Part shown: positions 17,577 through 26,305 of the stretch, one piece after another
Position numbering within the stretch: position 1 is the stretch's first letter
Layout: each line of letters starts with the position of its first letter
Assembly (NCBI RefSeq): GCF_039538365.1
Contig: NZ_BAABCA010000003.1
Location: 62,001-126,000 of the forward strand
Direction of reading: 5' to 3'
DNA: 64,000 nucleotides
Source: Postechiella marina
GTDB taxonomy: Bacteria > Bacteroidota > Bacteroidia > Flavobacteriales > Flavobacteriaceae
The notes under the pieces: generated by a model
What the model saw: only the letters and a program-made list of their open reading frames with translations
What the model was told of the DNA's origin: nothing
The model's database searches: none
Position numbers and translations under genes: made by a program

Positions 17577-18770
17577 TTAACGTATTTGTCCGCTACCATG
17601 AACATACCATTTATTAGTTACCAAATGCTGTAAACCTATTGGCCCACGTTGGTGTAACTTATCTGTACTTATGGCTAACTCGCCACCAAGTCCTAATTGT
17701 CCGCCATCTGTAAAACGTGTTGAGGCATTATGGTATACCGCTGCAGTATCTACGTTTTCCATAAATGTTTTAGCCTCTGCTTCATTTGTAGTTACAATTA
17801 CAGACGAGTGCCCGCCAGAATATTTATTTATCATAGCAATTGTATCTTGGTTAGATGCAATTTCTCCTATTAAAATTTTATAATCTAAAAACTCTTCGTA
17901 CCAAACCTCATCAGAAGTTATAGATTCTAGTCCGTTTGTCTCAGCAATGGTTTTATCTCCTAAAACTTCAATTTTAAACTCCTGCAATTTCGAAATTAAT
18001 AATTTCACAAAGGCTTCTTTATTTGGAAGATTCTCATCAATCAAGACCTTATCTACAGCATTACAAGCCGATATTTTCGACTTTCCGTTCATAATAACAT
18101 CTACAGCAATCTCTAAATCTGCTGCTTCATGCACATACACAAAATTATTACCACGACCGCTAATAATTACAGGGCAAGTAGCATGTTGCTTAACGAAAGC
18201 AATTAAGCGTTCGCCACCACGAGGTACAATTAAATCTACTTTTTGCGTTGGTTTTTCTAAAAAGGCTTGTGTTTCTGTTCTATTAAATTGTAAATACTCT
18301 ACCCAATTTGTAGAAGCATCTTCTTCTTTCAAAGCTTGGTGCCATAGCTCTACAATTTTCAAGTTAGAACGCAACGACTCTTTCCCTCCTTTTAATAAAA
18401 TTTTATTTCCAGATTTAAAAGCAATTCCTGCAGCTTCAACCGTAACATCTGGTCTAGATTCGTAAATAATTAACACCGTACCAAAAGATGCTGTTTTATT
18501 ATAAACCTGCATACCATTGTCGTGCTTAAAACTAAATCGTTCTACTCCAACAGGATCTTCTTGAGATGCTAAGTGTGTTACCGCTTTAATCATCTCGTCA
18601 ACTTTAGAATTGTCAACCTTTAAACGATCGAACATCGAAATATCATCGCCATTATAAGCTTCTAAATCTTCTTTATTAATATTAATAAGTGCTTTCCTTT
18701 CTTCTTCTAAAAGCTTTGCCATTTTAAGTAAAACAGCATTTCTTTTTTCAATAGACAGTAAGGTATTCAT
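17577..18770 (-). CDS. proA: Glutamate-5-semialdehyde dehydrogenase
   Basis: ProA reduces glutamyl-5-phosphate to the semialdehyde with NADPH. The 397 residues have the aldehyde-dehydrogenase-like fold: ESRPDVTVEAAGIAFKSGN, LKGGKES, the FVPRGG-like IVPRGGERLIAFV, and the catalytic Cys in KISACNAVDK. It is paired with proB directly downstream inside the arginine cluster. Glutamate semialdehyde cyclises to the substrate of ProC, encoded two genes upstream. Confidence 0.94.
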   Translation of the reverse strand: MNTLLSIEKRNAVLLKMAKLLEEERKALININKEDLEAYNGDDISMFDRLKVDNSKVDEMIKAVTHLASQEDPVGVERFSFKHDNGMQVYNKTASFGTVLIIYESRPDVTVEAAGIAFKSGNKILLKGGKESLRSNLKIVELWHQALKEEDASTNWVEYLQFNRTETQAFLEKPTQKVDLIVPRGGERLIAFVKQHATCPVIISGRGNNFVYVHEAADLEIAVDVIMNGKSKISACNAVDKVLIDENLPNKEAFVKLLISKLQEFKIEVLGDKTIAETNGLESITSDEVWYEEFLDYKILIGEIASNQDTIAMINKYSGGHSSVIVTTNEAEAKTFMENVDTAAVYHNASTRFTDGGQLGLGGELAISTDKLHQRGPIGLQHLVTNKWYVHGSGQIR

Positions 18771-18857
18771 TTTTTGTTTTTTTAAATTTATATTCAGACA
18801 GTCTACTATTTTTAAAATAGAAACCCGATTACATAGTACTAATTTTGTGTTAAACTT

Positions 18858-19982
18858 TTATAAAGCCTTTTTTAAAGCCTCGAAAAACTGATCGATATGG
18901 GCTTTTTTAACATTTAAAGGCGGTAAAATTCTTAACAGCTTTTTATTAGCAGCCCCACCAGTAAACATATGGTAATTATAGATTAAATCTTTGCGCAAAT
19001 CTCCCACTTCAAAATCAAACTCCAAACCTAGCATTAACCCTCTACCTTTCACCTTTTTTATTTGCGGAATTTCTTTTGCTTTCTCCACAAAATAAGCACC
19101 TATTTTATTAACATTATCTATAAGGTTTTCGTCTTCAATGGTATTTAAAACCGCCAAACCAGCAGCACATGCTAAATGGTTACCTCCAAAAGTAGTTCCT
19201 AACATGCCGTATTTAGACTCTATGCTTGGGTGAATTAAAATGCCTCCAATAGGAAATCCATTACCCATACCTTTGGCTATAGAAATAACATCTGGCGTTA
19301 CGTTATAATGTTGGTAAGCAAAAAACTTTCCTGAACGTGCATAGCCTGATTGTACCTCATCTGCAATAAACATGGTGTTATTTGCTTTACAAAGCTTATC
19401 CACCTCTTCAAAAAACGTCTTGGTTCCTTGATCTAAACCTCCAACTCCTTGAATAAACTCTACAATAACCGCACAAACATCACCTTTTTCCAGTTCGGTT
19501 TTAACAGCTTCAATATCATTTAAAGGTAAAATGGTAACTGCTTGTTGTGCATTTATTGGAGCAATAATATTTTTGTTATCGGTTGCCGCTACAGCTGCCG
19601 ATGTACGCCCGTGAAATCCTTTTTCAAAAGCAATAACACGTTTTTTTCCTGTTTTAAACGATGCTAATTTTAAAGCATTCTCGTTAGCTTCGGCACCAGA
19701 ATTACACAAAAATAATTCGTAGTCTTTACAACCAGATAAATCTTCTAATTTATCTGCCAATTGTTTTTGTAACGGATTCTGAATTGCGTTAGAATAAAAC
19801 CCTAAAGTTTCCACTTGGTTCTTAATTGCCTTAACATAATTTGGATGTGCATGCCCAATAGAAATTACAGCATGCCCTCCGTAAAGGTCTAAATACTCGA
19901 TCCCCTTGTCATCGTAAACATGAACACCTTTCCCCGAAACTGGAGTTACATTATATAATGGATAAACGTCAAATAATGGCAT
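18858..19982 (-). CDS. argD: N-acylornithine aminotransferase
   Basis: This class-III PLP aminotransferase makes N-acylornithine from the semialdehyde. The protein has 374 residues from ATG at 19982. The frame is open up to 20024, but that would overlap proC, and MPLFDVYPLYNVTPVSGKG is the family start. Seen: YLDLYGGHAVISIGHAHP, NSGAEANENALK, ADEVQSGYARSGK and the PLP lysine in ISIAKGMGNGFPIG. One base separates the start from the proC stop. It may serve ornithine or succinylornithine depending on the acyl group used. Confidence 0.93.
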   Translation of the reverse strand: MPLFDVYPLYNVTPVSGKGVHVYDDKGIEYLDLYGGHAVISIGHAHPNYVKAIKNQVETLGFYSNAIQNPLQKQLADKLEDLSGCKDYELFLCNSGAEANENALKLASFKTGKKRVIAFEKGFHGRTSAAVAATDNKNIIAPINAQQAVTILPLNDIEAVKTELEKGDVCAVIVEFIQGVGGLDQGTKTFFEEVDKLCKANNTMFIADEVQSGYARSGKFFAYQHYNVTPDVISIAKGMGNGFPIGGILIHPSIESKYGMLGTTFGGNHLACAAGLAVLNTIEDENLIDNVNKIGAYFVEKAKEIPQIKKVKGRGLMLGLEFDFEVGDLRKDLIYNYHMFTGGAANKKLLRILPPLNVKKAHIDQFFEALKKAL

Positions 19983-19983
19983 T

Positions 19984-20778
19984 TTAATTCTTTTTAATTT
20001 GGTTAATTTTTTCGAAGGAAGCATTAATTCCCTTTATTAAAGACGAGCTTAAACCTTGGTGTTCCATTTCGTTTAAACCCTCAATGGTACAACCACTTGG
20101 TGTTGTTACCCTATCAATCTCTTCCTCTGGATGTTTACCAGATTCTTTTAACAATGTTGCAGCACCAAAACACGTTTGCATTGCCAATTGATGCGCCTCA
20201 TGAGCTTCAAAACCTAACTGCACTGCTCCTTGAGTTGTAGCACGAATTAAACGCATCCAAAACGCAATACCACTAGCACAAATAACAGTAGCAGCCTGTA
20301 ATTGCTCTTCTGGAATTACCATACTAGTTCCCATACTATTAAAAATAGTTTTAGCAAGCTCTTCTTGTTCTTTTCCTTTTTCGTTTGTAGAAATACAAGT
20401 CATAGACTGCCCTACCGATGCTGCTGTATTTGGCATAGAACGAATTACATAACTATTCTTACCTACAATATCTTCAATTCTTGAAATAGCAAATCCGGTA
20501 ATAACAGAAATTAAAACATGATTTGGTTTTAAATTAGGTTTAACCAATTTTAAAATACCTTCAAAATGCCTTGGCTGTATGGCAAAAATAATAACATTGG
20601 CATTCTGTACCGCCAAGGTATTATCCGATGTTAAAGTTACACGCTTATCGGCATCAAAACCCTTAATAGAATCTAAATTCCGCTTTGTTAAATACAATGT
20701 TTTTAAAGCATCAGAGCTTAGTAAACCTTTTGCTATAGATTGCCCTAAACTTCCTGCACCTATAATTGCTACTTTCAT
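19984..20778 (-). CDS. proC: Pyrroline-5-carboxylate reductase
   Basis: ProC reduces pyrroline-5-carboxylate to proline with NAD(P)H. The 264-residue protein begins with the Rossmann loop AIIGAGSLGQSIAKG and has SVITGFAISRIE and RSMPNTAASVGQS in the middle. The C-terminal signature region includes VTTPSGCTIEGLNEMEHQG. It lies between argC and argD, so proline and arginine genes are interleaved in one transcription unit. A 136-bp palindromic repeat separates it from argC. Confidence 0.94.
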   Translation of the reverse strand: MKVAIIGAGSLGQSIAKGLLSSDALKTLYLTKRNLDSIKGFDADKRVTLTSDNTLAVQNANVIIFAIQPRHFEGILKLVKPNLKPNHVLISVITGFAISRIEDIVGKNSYVIRSMPNTAASVGQSMTCISTNEKGKEQEELAKTIFNSMGTSMVIPEEQLQAATVICASGIAFWMRLIRATTQGAVQLGFEAHEAHQLAMQTCFGAATLLKESGKHPEEEIDRVTTPSGCTIEGLNEMEHQGLSSSLIKGINASFEKINQIKKN

Positions 20779-20832
20779 AGTTTAACTATTTATTTTTAAC
20801 CTCATCTAAGAGATTATATCTTTTAATTGTTA

Positions 20833-20968
20833 TTTGGGCGTTACCCCTTGCTCATCCTACAAGGTTTTGCAAAAACCTTGTAGAATCGCTCACGGTCGCG
20901 CTTTCTGCTATATCTTTTTTTGCCATTTATGGCAGCAAAAAAAGGATGCCGCTTCAATCGCTAACGCA
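20833..20968. repeat. Dispersed palindromic repeat, copy 3, with a nested palindrome
   Basis: The outer ends are TTTGGGCGTTACC and CTAACGCA. The inner part has CTATATCTTTTTT with AAAAAAAGGATGCCGCTTCAA. Unlike the other copies, it carries a second palindrome, CTACAAGGTTTT / AAAACCTTGTAG (about 20857-20883), and a TGCCATTTATGGCA hairpin. It lies between argC and proC. Confidence 0.82.
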
Positions 20969-20999
20969 GGCATCACTACTAAATTTTATAAAATACAAC

Positions 21000-21977
21000 C
21001 TAAAAATACGTTGCCTTCAATCCTAATCCTGTAGTTTCTTCTAAACCAAACATTAAGTTCATATTTTGAACTGCTTGACCCGAAGCCCCTTTTAATAAGT
21101 TATCAATCGTACTTGTAATTAATAATTTACCATTATGTTTATGTAAATGCACTAAACACTTATTTGTATTTACAACCTGCTTCATATGTAAAAAATCATC
21201 CGACACAAATGTAAACTTAGCATCCTTATAAAAGGATTTATAAATGGTTTTAGCCTCTTCAACAGATCCTTCAAAATCAGTATAAATAGTAGCAAAAATA
21301 CCTCTAGAAAAATTACCTCTATTTGGCATAAAAATAATCTCAGAATCAAAACTACTTTGCAATTGATTTACAGATTGATTAATCTCTCCTAAATGCTGAT
21401 GCGTAAATGGTTTGTAATACGAAAAGTTATTATCTCTCCAAGTATAATGCGTAGTTGCAGATAATGATGTCCCTGCGCCTGTAGCACCAGTAACCGCATT
21501 AATATGCACATCTTTATTAATTAAACCCGCATCTGCTAGAGGCAATAACCCTAATTGAATTGCTGTTGCAAAACATCCTGGATTCGCTATATAATTAGCA
21601 TTTACAATAGCCTCTTTATTTAATTCTGGTAAACCGTAAACAAAATTCTTGCCTTCAAAAACTTTATCAGCTTCTAATCTAAAATCGTTTCCTAAATCGA
21701 TAATTTTTGTAGAATTAGAGAACGTATTAGCAGACAAAAATTTTACAGAATTTCCATGACCCAAACATAAAAAAAGCACGTCTACATTTGGATTTACTGT
21801 ATCTGTAAATTTTAAACCTAAAGACCCTACTAAATCTTGATGTACCTTACTAATATTATTTCCTGCATTAGATGTGCTAAACACAAAATCAATCTCTGTT
21901 TCTGGATGATTAATTAATAATCTAATTAATTCACCAGCAGTATATCCTGCACCTCCTATAATTCCAACCTTAATCAT
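21000..21977 (-). CDS. argC: N-acetyl-gamma-glutamyl-phosphate reductase
   Basis: ArgC reduces N-acylglutamyl-phosphate to the semialdehyde. The 325 residues begin with the nucleotide loop VGIIGGAGYTAGELIRLL. The catalytic Cys is in YIANPGCFATAIQLGLLPL, and the His-containing loop appears as YYKPFTHQHLGEI. The stop of argG lies 3 bases upstream of the start, so the two genes are tightly coupled. Confidence 0.94.
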   Translation of the reverse strand: MIKVGIIGGAGYTAGELIRLLINHPETEIDFVFSTSNAGNNISKVHQDLVGSLGLKFTDTVNPNVDVLFLCLGHGNSVKFLSANTFSNSTKIIDLGNDFRLEADKVFEGKNFVYGLPELNKEAIVNANYIANPGCFATAIQLGLLPLADAGLINKDVHINAVTGATGAGTSLSATTHYTWRDNNFSYYKPFTHQHLGEINQSVNQLQSSFDSEIIFMPNRGNFSRGIFATIYTDFEGSVEEAKTIYKSFYKDAKFTFVSDDFLHMKQVVNTNKCLVHLHKHNGKLLITSTIDNLLKGASGQAVQNMNLMFGLEETTGLGLKATYF

Positions 21978-21980
21978 ATC

Positions 21981-23156
21981 TTAAGAATTTACTTGTCTGT
22001 ATATTTTATTCTGATTCCCAATAATTTTGATGAATCCCTTAGCATCATCTGCTGTCCAAGCTTTATTTTCTTCACCGTAAGTACTAAACTTGCTAGACAT
22101 TAAATCGTGATTAGAAACAATTCCGTCTAAAGTAAAATGGTAAGGTTTTAAACTAACCACAACATTTCCAGAAACCATTTTTTGAGAACTCTGTAAAAAT
22201 GCTTCAGTATCTCTCATTACAGGATCTAAATATTGCCCTTCATGCAAATGCATACCATAAAAACTAGACAAATACTCTTTATGTTGTAACTGCCATTTTG
22301 TTAAAGTGTGTTTCTCTAATAAATGGTGTGCCTTTACTGTAATTAAAGCTGCAGCAGCTTCAAAACCAACACGTCCTTTTGTACCAACAATAGTATCTCC
22401 TACATGAATGTCTCTACCAATGGCATATGCCGAAGCAATATCGTTTAACTTTTCAATATTTATTTCTGGCGCATTTTCTTCACCATTTAAAGCTACAAAC
22501 TCACCATTTTTAAAGGTTAAAGTTACTTTCTCTTCACCTTCTTTTTCTAATTGCGAAGGGTATGCTTCGCTTGGTAATGGTTTTTCAGACTCTAACGTTT
22601 CAACTCCGCCAACACTAGTTCCCCATAGACCTTTATTAACCGAGTATTTAGATTTTTCCCAAGGCATATCTATACCTTCAGATTTTAAATAATCTATCTC
22701 TTCTTGTCTGGTTAATTTTTGGTCTCTTATAGGTGTAATAATTTTAATACCAGGCGCTAATGTTTGAAAAATCATATCGAAACGCACTTGATCGTTTCCT
22801 GCCCCAGTACTACCGTGTGCAATATATTCGGCATCAATACTTTTAGCATATTCTATAATTTCTATGGCTTGTATAATACGCTCTGCACTTACAGACAAAG
22901 GGTATGTAGCATTTTTTAATACGTTACCAAATATTAAATACTTAACTACTTTATTGTAAAAAGTAGATACAGCATCAATATTTTTATAAGTTGTAACGCC
23001 CATTTTATAAGCATTACTTTCTATATGTTTAATTTCTTCTGTTGTAAACCCTCCAGTATTTACACTTACTGCATGTACATCATACTCTTTCGATAAACTT
23101 ACTGCACAGTAAGACGTATCTAATCCGCCACTATATGCTATTACTAATTTTTTCAT
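21981..23156 (-). CDS. argG: Argininosuccinate synthase
   Basis: ArgG joins citrulline and aspartate using ATP. The 391 residues start with the PP-loop AYSGGLDTSYCAV. The second signature appears as AHGSTGAGNDQVRFD, where many homologues have CTGKGNDQVRFE. The length is typical of the short bacterial type. It is the second gene of the cluster, 30 bp after the GNAT gene. Confidence 0.95.
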   Translation of the reverse strand: MKKLVIAYSGGLDTSYCAVSLSKEYDVHAVSVNTGGFTTEEIKHIESNAYKMGVTTYKNIDAVSTFYNKVVKYLIFGNVLKNATYPLSVSAERIIQAIEIIEYAKSIDAEYIAHGSTGAGNDQVRFDMIFQTLAPGIKIITPIRDQKLTRQEEIDYLKSEGIDMPWEKSKYSVNKGLWGTSVGGVETLESEKPLPSEAYPSQLEKEGEEKVTLTFKNGEFVALNGEENAPEINIEKLNDIASAYAIGRDIHVGDTIVGTKGRVGFEAAAALITVKAHHLLEKHTLTKWQLQHKEYLSSFYGMHLHEGQYLDPVMRDTEAFLQSSQKMVSGNVVVSLKPYHFTLDGIVSNHDLMSSKFSTYGEENKAWTADDAKGFIKIIGNQNKIYRQVNS

Positions 23157-23186
23157 TTTATTTTTTTGTGTAACTTATTTTACAAT

Positions 23187-23759
23187 TTAAATTTGTTTTA
23201 AATGACCAATTTCCGACTTAAAACAGTCATTTACATAATACCTAAAACTTAACTCGTCGCGTAATTTACCAAGCTTTTCCAACTCTTCAACCAAGCCCAC
23301 AGACATTTTAGCTAAGGTAACATGCGTCATGCCTAACAACTCGTTATAATGATGTACTTTAGGTGTTTGCGCCACCGAAATAAGAAAAGTATCAGAAAAC
23401 AACTCTGTCATTCTAGACATTAAAAGTAAGCCCAGATTAAAATTACGACATTCCCGGTCTACCCAAAGCGAAGTACGCTCAAAAACCGAATGCCCCTTCA
23501 CACGATGCTCATGAACAAAAATATGCCCATAAATTCGATCATTTTTCTTTAAGATAAAACATCCATTTTCTGCACGCCTCCTTAACATATCAACATCTAC
23601 AAAATACAAGGTAGCAAGTTCTTTCGATCGTTCCGAAATTAATTCAAGTGTTTTATTCGAAAGTTTATAAACTAGCTTTATTTCTATGTCGTGTTCTGCA
23701 CAATAGGCTTCAGCATTTTCTATAACACTTTTAATATCTGTATCCAATATAGTTTTCAT
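23187..23759 (-). CDS. GNAT-family acyltransferase heading the arg operon; candidate N-acylglutamate synthase
   Basis: This 190-residue GNAT-type protein has a central acyl-CoA site around CRNFNLGLLLMSRM, in the usual Q/RxxGxG/A position, preceded by beta-strand segments such as GHIFVHEHRVKG. I chose ATG at 23759 (MKTILDTDIK). ATG at 23780 would add 7 residues. It is the first gene of the arginine cluster, which has no recognisable ArgA or ArgJ. By position it is the best candidate to make the first intermediate, N-acetyl- or N-succinylglutamate. The fold call is fairly safe. The substrate is inference. Confidence 0.75.
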   Translation of the reverse strand: MKTILDTDIKSVIENAEAYCAEHDIEIKLVYKLSNKTLELISERSKELATLYFVDVDMLRRRAENGCFILKKNDRIYGHIFVHEHRVKGHSVFERTSLWVDRECRNFNLGLLLMSRMTELFSDTFLISVAQTPKVHHYNELLGMTHVTLAKMSVGLVEELEKLGKLRDELSFRYYVNDCFKSEIGHLKQI

Positions 23760-23881
23760 TTTACTATACCTAAAAGGCATATTTTAATTCAGTTTTAAAC
23801 CAAAAACTTGATTAAAACCAATTTATTGAGGTTGCACTGTTTATAAATGCAAACAAAATTTATTTAAATAATAACGAAAAT

Positions 23882-24060
23882 ATGAAAGCGCGGAGCTTTC
23901 TAAACTGAATAGCCCCTAGGGGCGAGTTTGAGGAAAACGCACAACTGCTGTTCTAGTAATATTTACTAAAACAAAAGAGATAAGAGATATGTTGTTTCCT
24001 GTTTTCACTGAATAACTACCTTAACTATTAACTCTAAATCGTCGGCGTGAGCCCCTTTCG
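23882..24060 (-). ncRNA. Candidate structured RNA upstream of the arginine operon
   Basis: On the minus strand AGGGGC (24056-24051) pairs with GCCCCT (23923-23918), stacked on GAGTT / AACTC (24034-24030 with 23928-23924). Inside, AGGAAA-CAAC pairs with GTTG...TTTCCT around a hairpin GTTTTAGTAA-ATA-TTACTAGAAC that closes fully on this strand with one G-U. The plus strand has a C-A mismatch there, which favours minus-strand transcription. Then follow GCCCCTAGGGGC, which can re-pair the closing strand, and a GAAAGC / GCTTTC hairpin. I do not recognise the family. Between 23760 and 24310 no gene is visible. Confidence 0.42.
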
Positions 24061-24254
24061 TTAATATTAGCGCCAAAATTACAACTTATTATGAATTACA
24101 CAACAATAAACAAAGAAAATCAATTAAGACTAAGCATGTTATGTTGTATATTTTATTTTTCACTATTTATAATGAAAATATCTCTGTGTTTTCTGTAAAA
24201 TTTTAAATATTCAATTATTACAATCTAAAAACCAAAAGAAAACAAACAAAAAAA

Positions 24255-24282
24255 AGGCCTCTTAATGTAAAATAAGAAGCCT
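24255..24282 (-). terminator. Terminator after the DUF1080 lipoprotein operon
   Basis: AGGCCTCTTA (24255-24264) pairs with TAAGAAGCCT (24273-24282) with one mismatch. On the minus strand the stem is followed by about nine T. It lies 28 bases after the stop at 24310. Confidence 0.82.
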
Positions 24283-24309
24283 AAATTTTTAAATATTTTT
24301 TAGAATAAC

Positions 24310-25113
24310 CTAATCTAATTCTCTTACCCAGATATTCCTATAACCAACAGCATCGCCATGATCTTGAAGTTTTATAGGTCCCTTACCATGCGGATTATTT
24401 TTTGGCCAACCAATATATGCAGTCGTACCTTTTATAATATGATGATCTTGAACCAAAACACCATTATGCAACACGGTTATAGTTCCAGATTTAACCTTTT
24501 TATTTCCATCAAATTCTGGAGCGTGATAAATAATATCGTAACTATTCCATTCTCCTGTAGGCACAGAAGCTTTTGCTAACGGTACAGACTGCTTATAAAT
24601 AGAACCAACCTGCCCATTCACGTAGGTATCATTATCATTATTATCCAACACTTGCACCTCATAACGTCCCTGTAGAAAAACACCGCTATTACCGCGTTGC
24701 TGCCCTTTTCTTTTTAAATTTAATTTAGGAGACTTCCATTCTAGATGCAATTGTACAGAACCAAATTTCTTTTTAGTCTGTATCGTAGCATTTATTTTTT
24801 CACCACCTCTGTTAACCGTCATGCTTTTTTCTTCAGTATTTAGTTTCCATGTTGCCGGAGCTTTATCTTTCACTCTTTCCCATGCACTTAAACTACTCCC
24901 ATCAAACAAAACTATAGCATCGCTGGGCACACCATTTTGTCCCACAGGATTTACTGTTGGAGGCACAGGATTATAAAACTCTGTTTCTTTTGGGTTAGTT
25001 GGCTCTTCCATACTTTCAAAAGTACCATCTTCAATGGCCTTTTGAATACTTTTGTCTTGAGCTCCACAAGAAAAAACTACCAATCCAAAAATAAAAATCA
25101 ATACATTTTTCAT
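24310..25113 (-). CDS. DUF1080 (3-keto-disaccharide hydrolase-type) lipoprotein
   Basis: This 267-residue lipoprotein has the signal and lipobox VFSCG (Cys16). The rest is a single DUF1080 beta-sandwich: a DGSSLSAWERVKD start, then GNSGVFLQGRYEVQVLDN, TGEWNSYDIIYHAP, and a closing GPIKLQDHGDAVGYRNIWVREL. Members of this family cleave 3-keto-glycosides or occur in such loci. Here it would act at the periplasmic or outer-membrane face. It ends a minus-strand operon with two TIM-barrel proteins, a Gfo/Idh/MocA oxidoreductase and an MFS transporter. It is one of five DUF1080 proteins within 25 kb. Confidence 0.88.
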   Translation of the reverse strand: MKNVLIFIFGLVVFSCGAQDKSIQKAIEDGTFESMEEPTNPKETEFYNPVPPTVNPVGQNGVPSDAIVLFDGSSLSAWERVKDKAPATWKLNTEEKSMTVNRGGEKINATIQTKKKFGSVQLHLEWKSPKLNLKRKGQQRGNSGVFLQGRYEVQVLDNNDNDTYVNGQVGSIYKQSVPLAKASVPTGEWNSYDIIYHAPEFDGNKKVKSGTITVLHNGVLVQDHHIIKGTTAYIGWPKNNPHGKGPIKLQDHGDAVGYRNIWVRELD

Positions 25114-25124
25114 ATTTACTAATA

Positions 25125-26177
25125 TTAAATTCCTAAAATTTTCTTTAAATATGCATCATCTGTTTCTCCGCCAGCAAAATCATCAAAACTACGTCCTACT
25201 GCTTCAATTATATGTTTCTGAATAAAAGGCGCACCCTCTCTAGCGCCTTGTTCAGACGACTTAATGCAGCACTCCCATTCCATAACAGCCCAAACATCAC
25301 AATCATACTTAGTAAGTTTAGAAAAAATACTTTTAAAATCTACTTGCCCATCACCTAAAGATCTAAAACGTCCTGCACGATCTTTCCAATCAGAATATCC
25401 ACCATACACTCCTTGTTTTCCTGTTGGATTAAACTCGGCATCCTTTACATGAAATGCTTTTATTCGTTCGTGATAAATATCAATAAAAGACAAATAATCT
25501 AAATGCTGTAACACATAATGACTTGGGTCGTACAATATATTACAACGCTTATGGTTGCCTGTAGCTTCCAAAAAGCGCTCAAAAGAGACACCATCATGCA
25601 AATCTTCGCCTGGGTGAATTTCATAACACACATCTACACCATGGGCATCAAAATGATTTAATATAGGTAACCACCGTTTTGCTAATTCCTCAAAGCCCAT
25701 CTCTACCAATCCATTAGGGCGTTGTGGCCAAGGATACACTGTGTGCCATAACAAAGCCCCAGAAAATGTAGCATGAGCATTTAAACCTAACTTACCACTA
25801 GCAGTCCCTGCATTTTTTACCGTTTGTATAGCCCATTCTGTTCTAGCCTTCGGATTGTTTTTTACTGCATCTGGCGCAAAACCATCGAACATAGTATCGT
25901 AGGCTGGATTTACAGCTACTAATTGCCCTTGCAAATGCGTAGATAATTCTGTTATTTCCAAACCATACGAATTCACCTTTCCTTTTAATTCATCGCAATA
26001 CGTTTGGCTTTCTGCTGCTTTATCTATATCAATTAAATTAGCATCCCATGTTGGAATTTGGATGCCTTTATAACCCAAATCTGACGCCCATTTACACATC
26101 CCATCCAAACTATTAAATGGTGCTTCATCGCCAGCAAACTGAGCCAAAAATACCGCAGGTCCTTTTATTGTTTTCAT
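25125..26177 (-). CDS. Sugar phosphate isomerase/epimerase-like TIM-barrel protein, cytoplasmic
   Basis: This 350-residue AP-endonuclease-2/xylose-isomerase-like TIM barrel has no signal peptide. Metal-site type motifs are visible: CYEIHPGEDLHDG, ILYDPSHYVLQH, IKAFHVKDAEF and VMEWECCIKS, supplying Glu, Asp and His ligands at the barrel mouth. Such proteins isomerise, epimerise or dehydrate keto sugars. Its cytoplasmic location next to a Gfo/Idh/MocA enzyme suggests they act in sequence on an imported sugar derivative. It lies 11 bp upstream of the DUF1080 gene. The exact substrate is not predictable. Confidence 0.85.
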   Translation of the reverse strand: MKTIKGPAVFLAQFAGDEAPFNSLDGMCKWASDLGYKGIQIPTWDANLIDIDKAAESQTYCDELKGKVNSYGLEITELSTHLQGQLVAVNPAYDTMFDGFAPDAVKNNPKARTEWAIQTVKNAGTASGKLGLNAHATFSGALLWHTVYPWPQRPNGLVEMGFEELAKRWLPILNHFDAHGVDVCYEIHPGEDLHDGVSFERFLEATGNHKRCNILYDPSHYVLQHLDYLSFIDIYHERIKAFHVKDAEFNPTGKQGVYGGYSDWKDRAGRFRSLGDGQVDFKSIFSKLTKYDCDVWAVMEWECCIKSSEQGAREGAPFIQKHIIEAVGRSFDDFAGGETDDAYLKKILGI

Positions 26178-26192
26178 TCTTATATATTATTA

Positions 26193-26279
26193 TTTGGGCG
26201 TTACCACAAGGGTCGGGCTTTACGTTTCAAGTCCGCGCTCCTTCGTCGCTGTGGGCTTTCCTCTGCAATCCCTAACGCA
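26193..26279. repeat. Dispersed palindromic repeat, copy 4
   Basis: TTTGGGCGTTACC, GGTCGGGCTTTAC and GCTGTGGGCTTTCC are followed by GCAATCCCTAACGCA. It is closest to copy 2 (4552). It lies between the TIM-barrel gene (25125) and the Gfo/Idh/MocA gene, in the same orientation as the other copies. Confidence 0.82.
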
Positions 26280-26305
26280 GTACACGCCAACAATTATTTT
26301 TTAAA

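Noticed and set aside
23918..23940. Resemblance of GAGGAAA to the RNase P RNA core
   Set aside because: The following bases do not continue the RNase P consensus, and strand-specific pairing favours the opposite strand.
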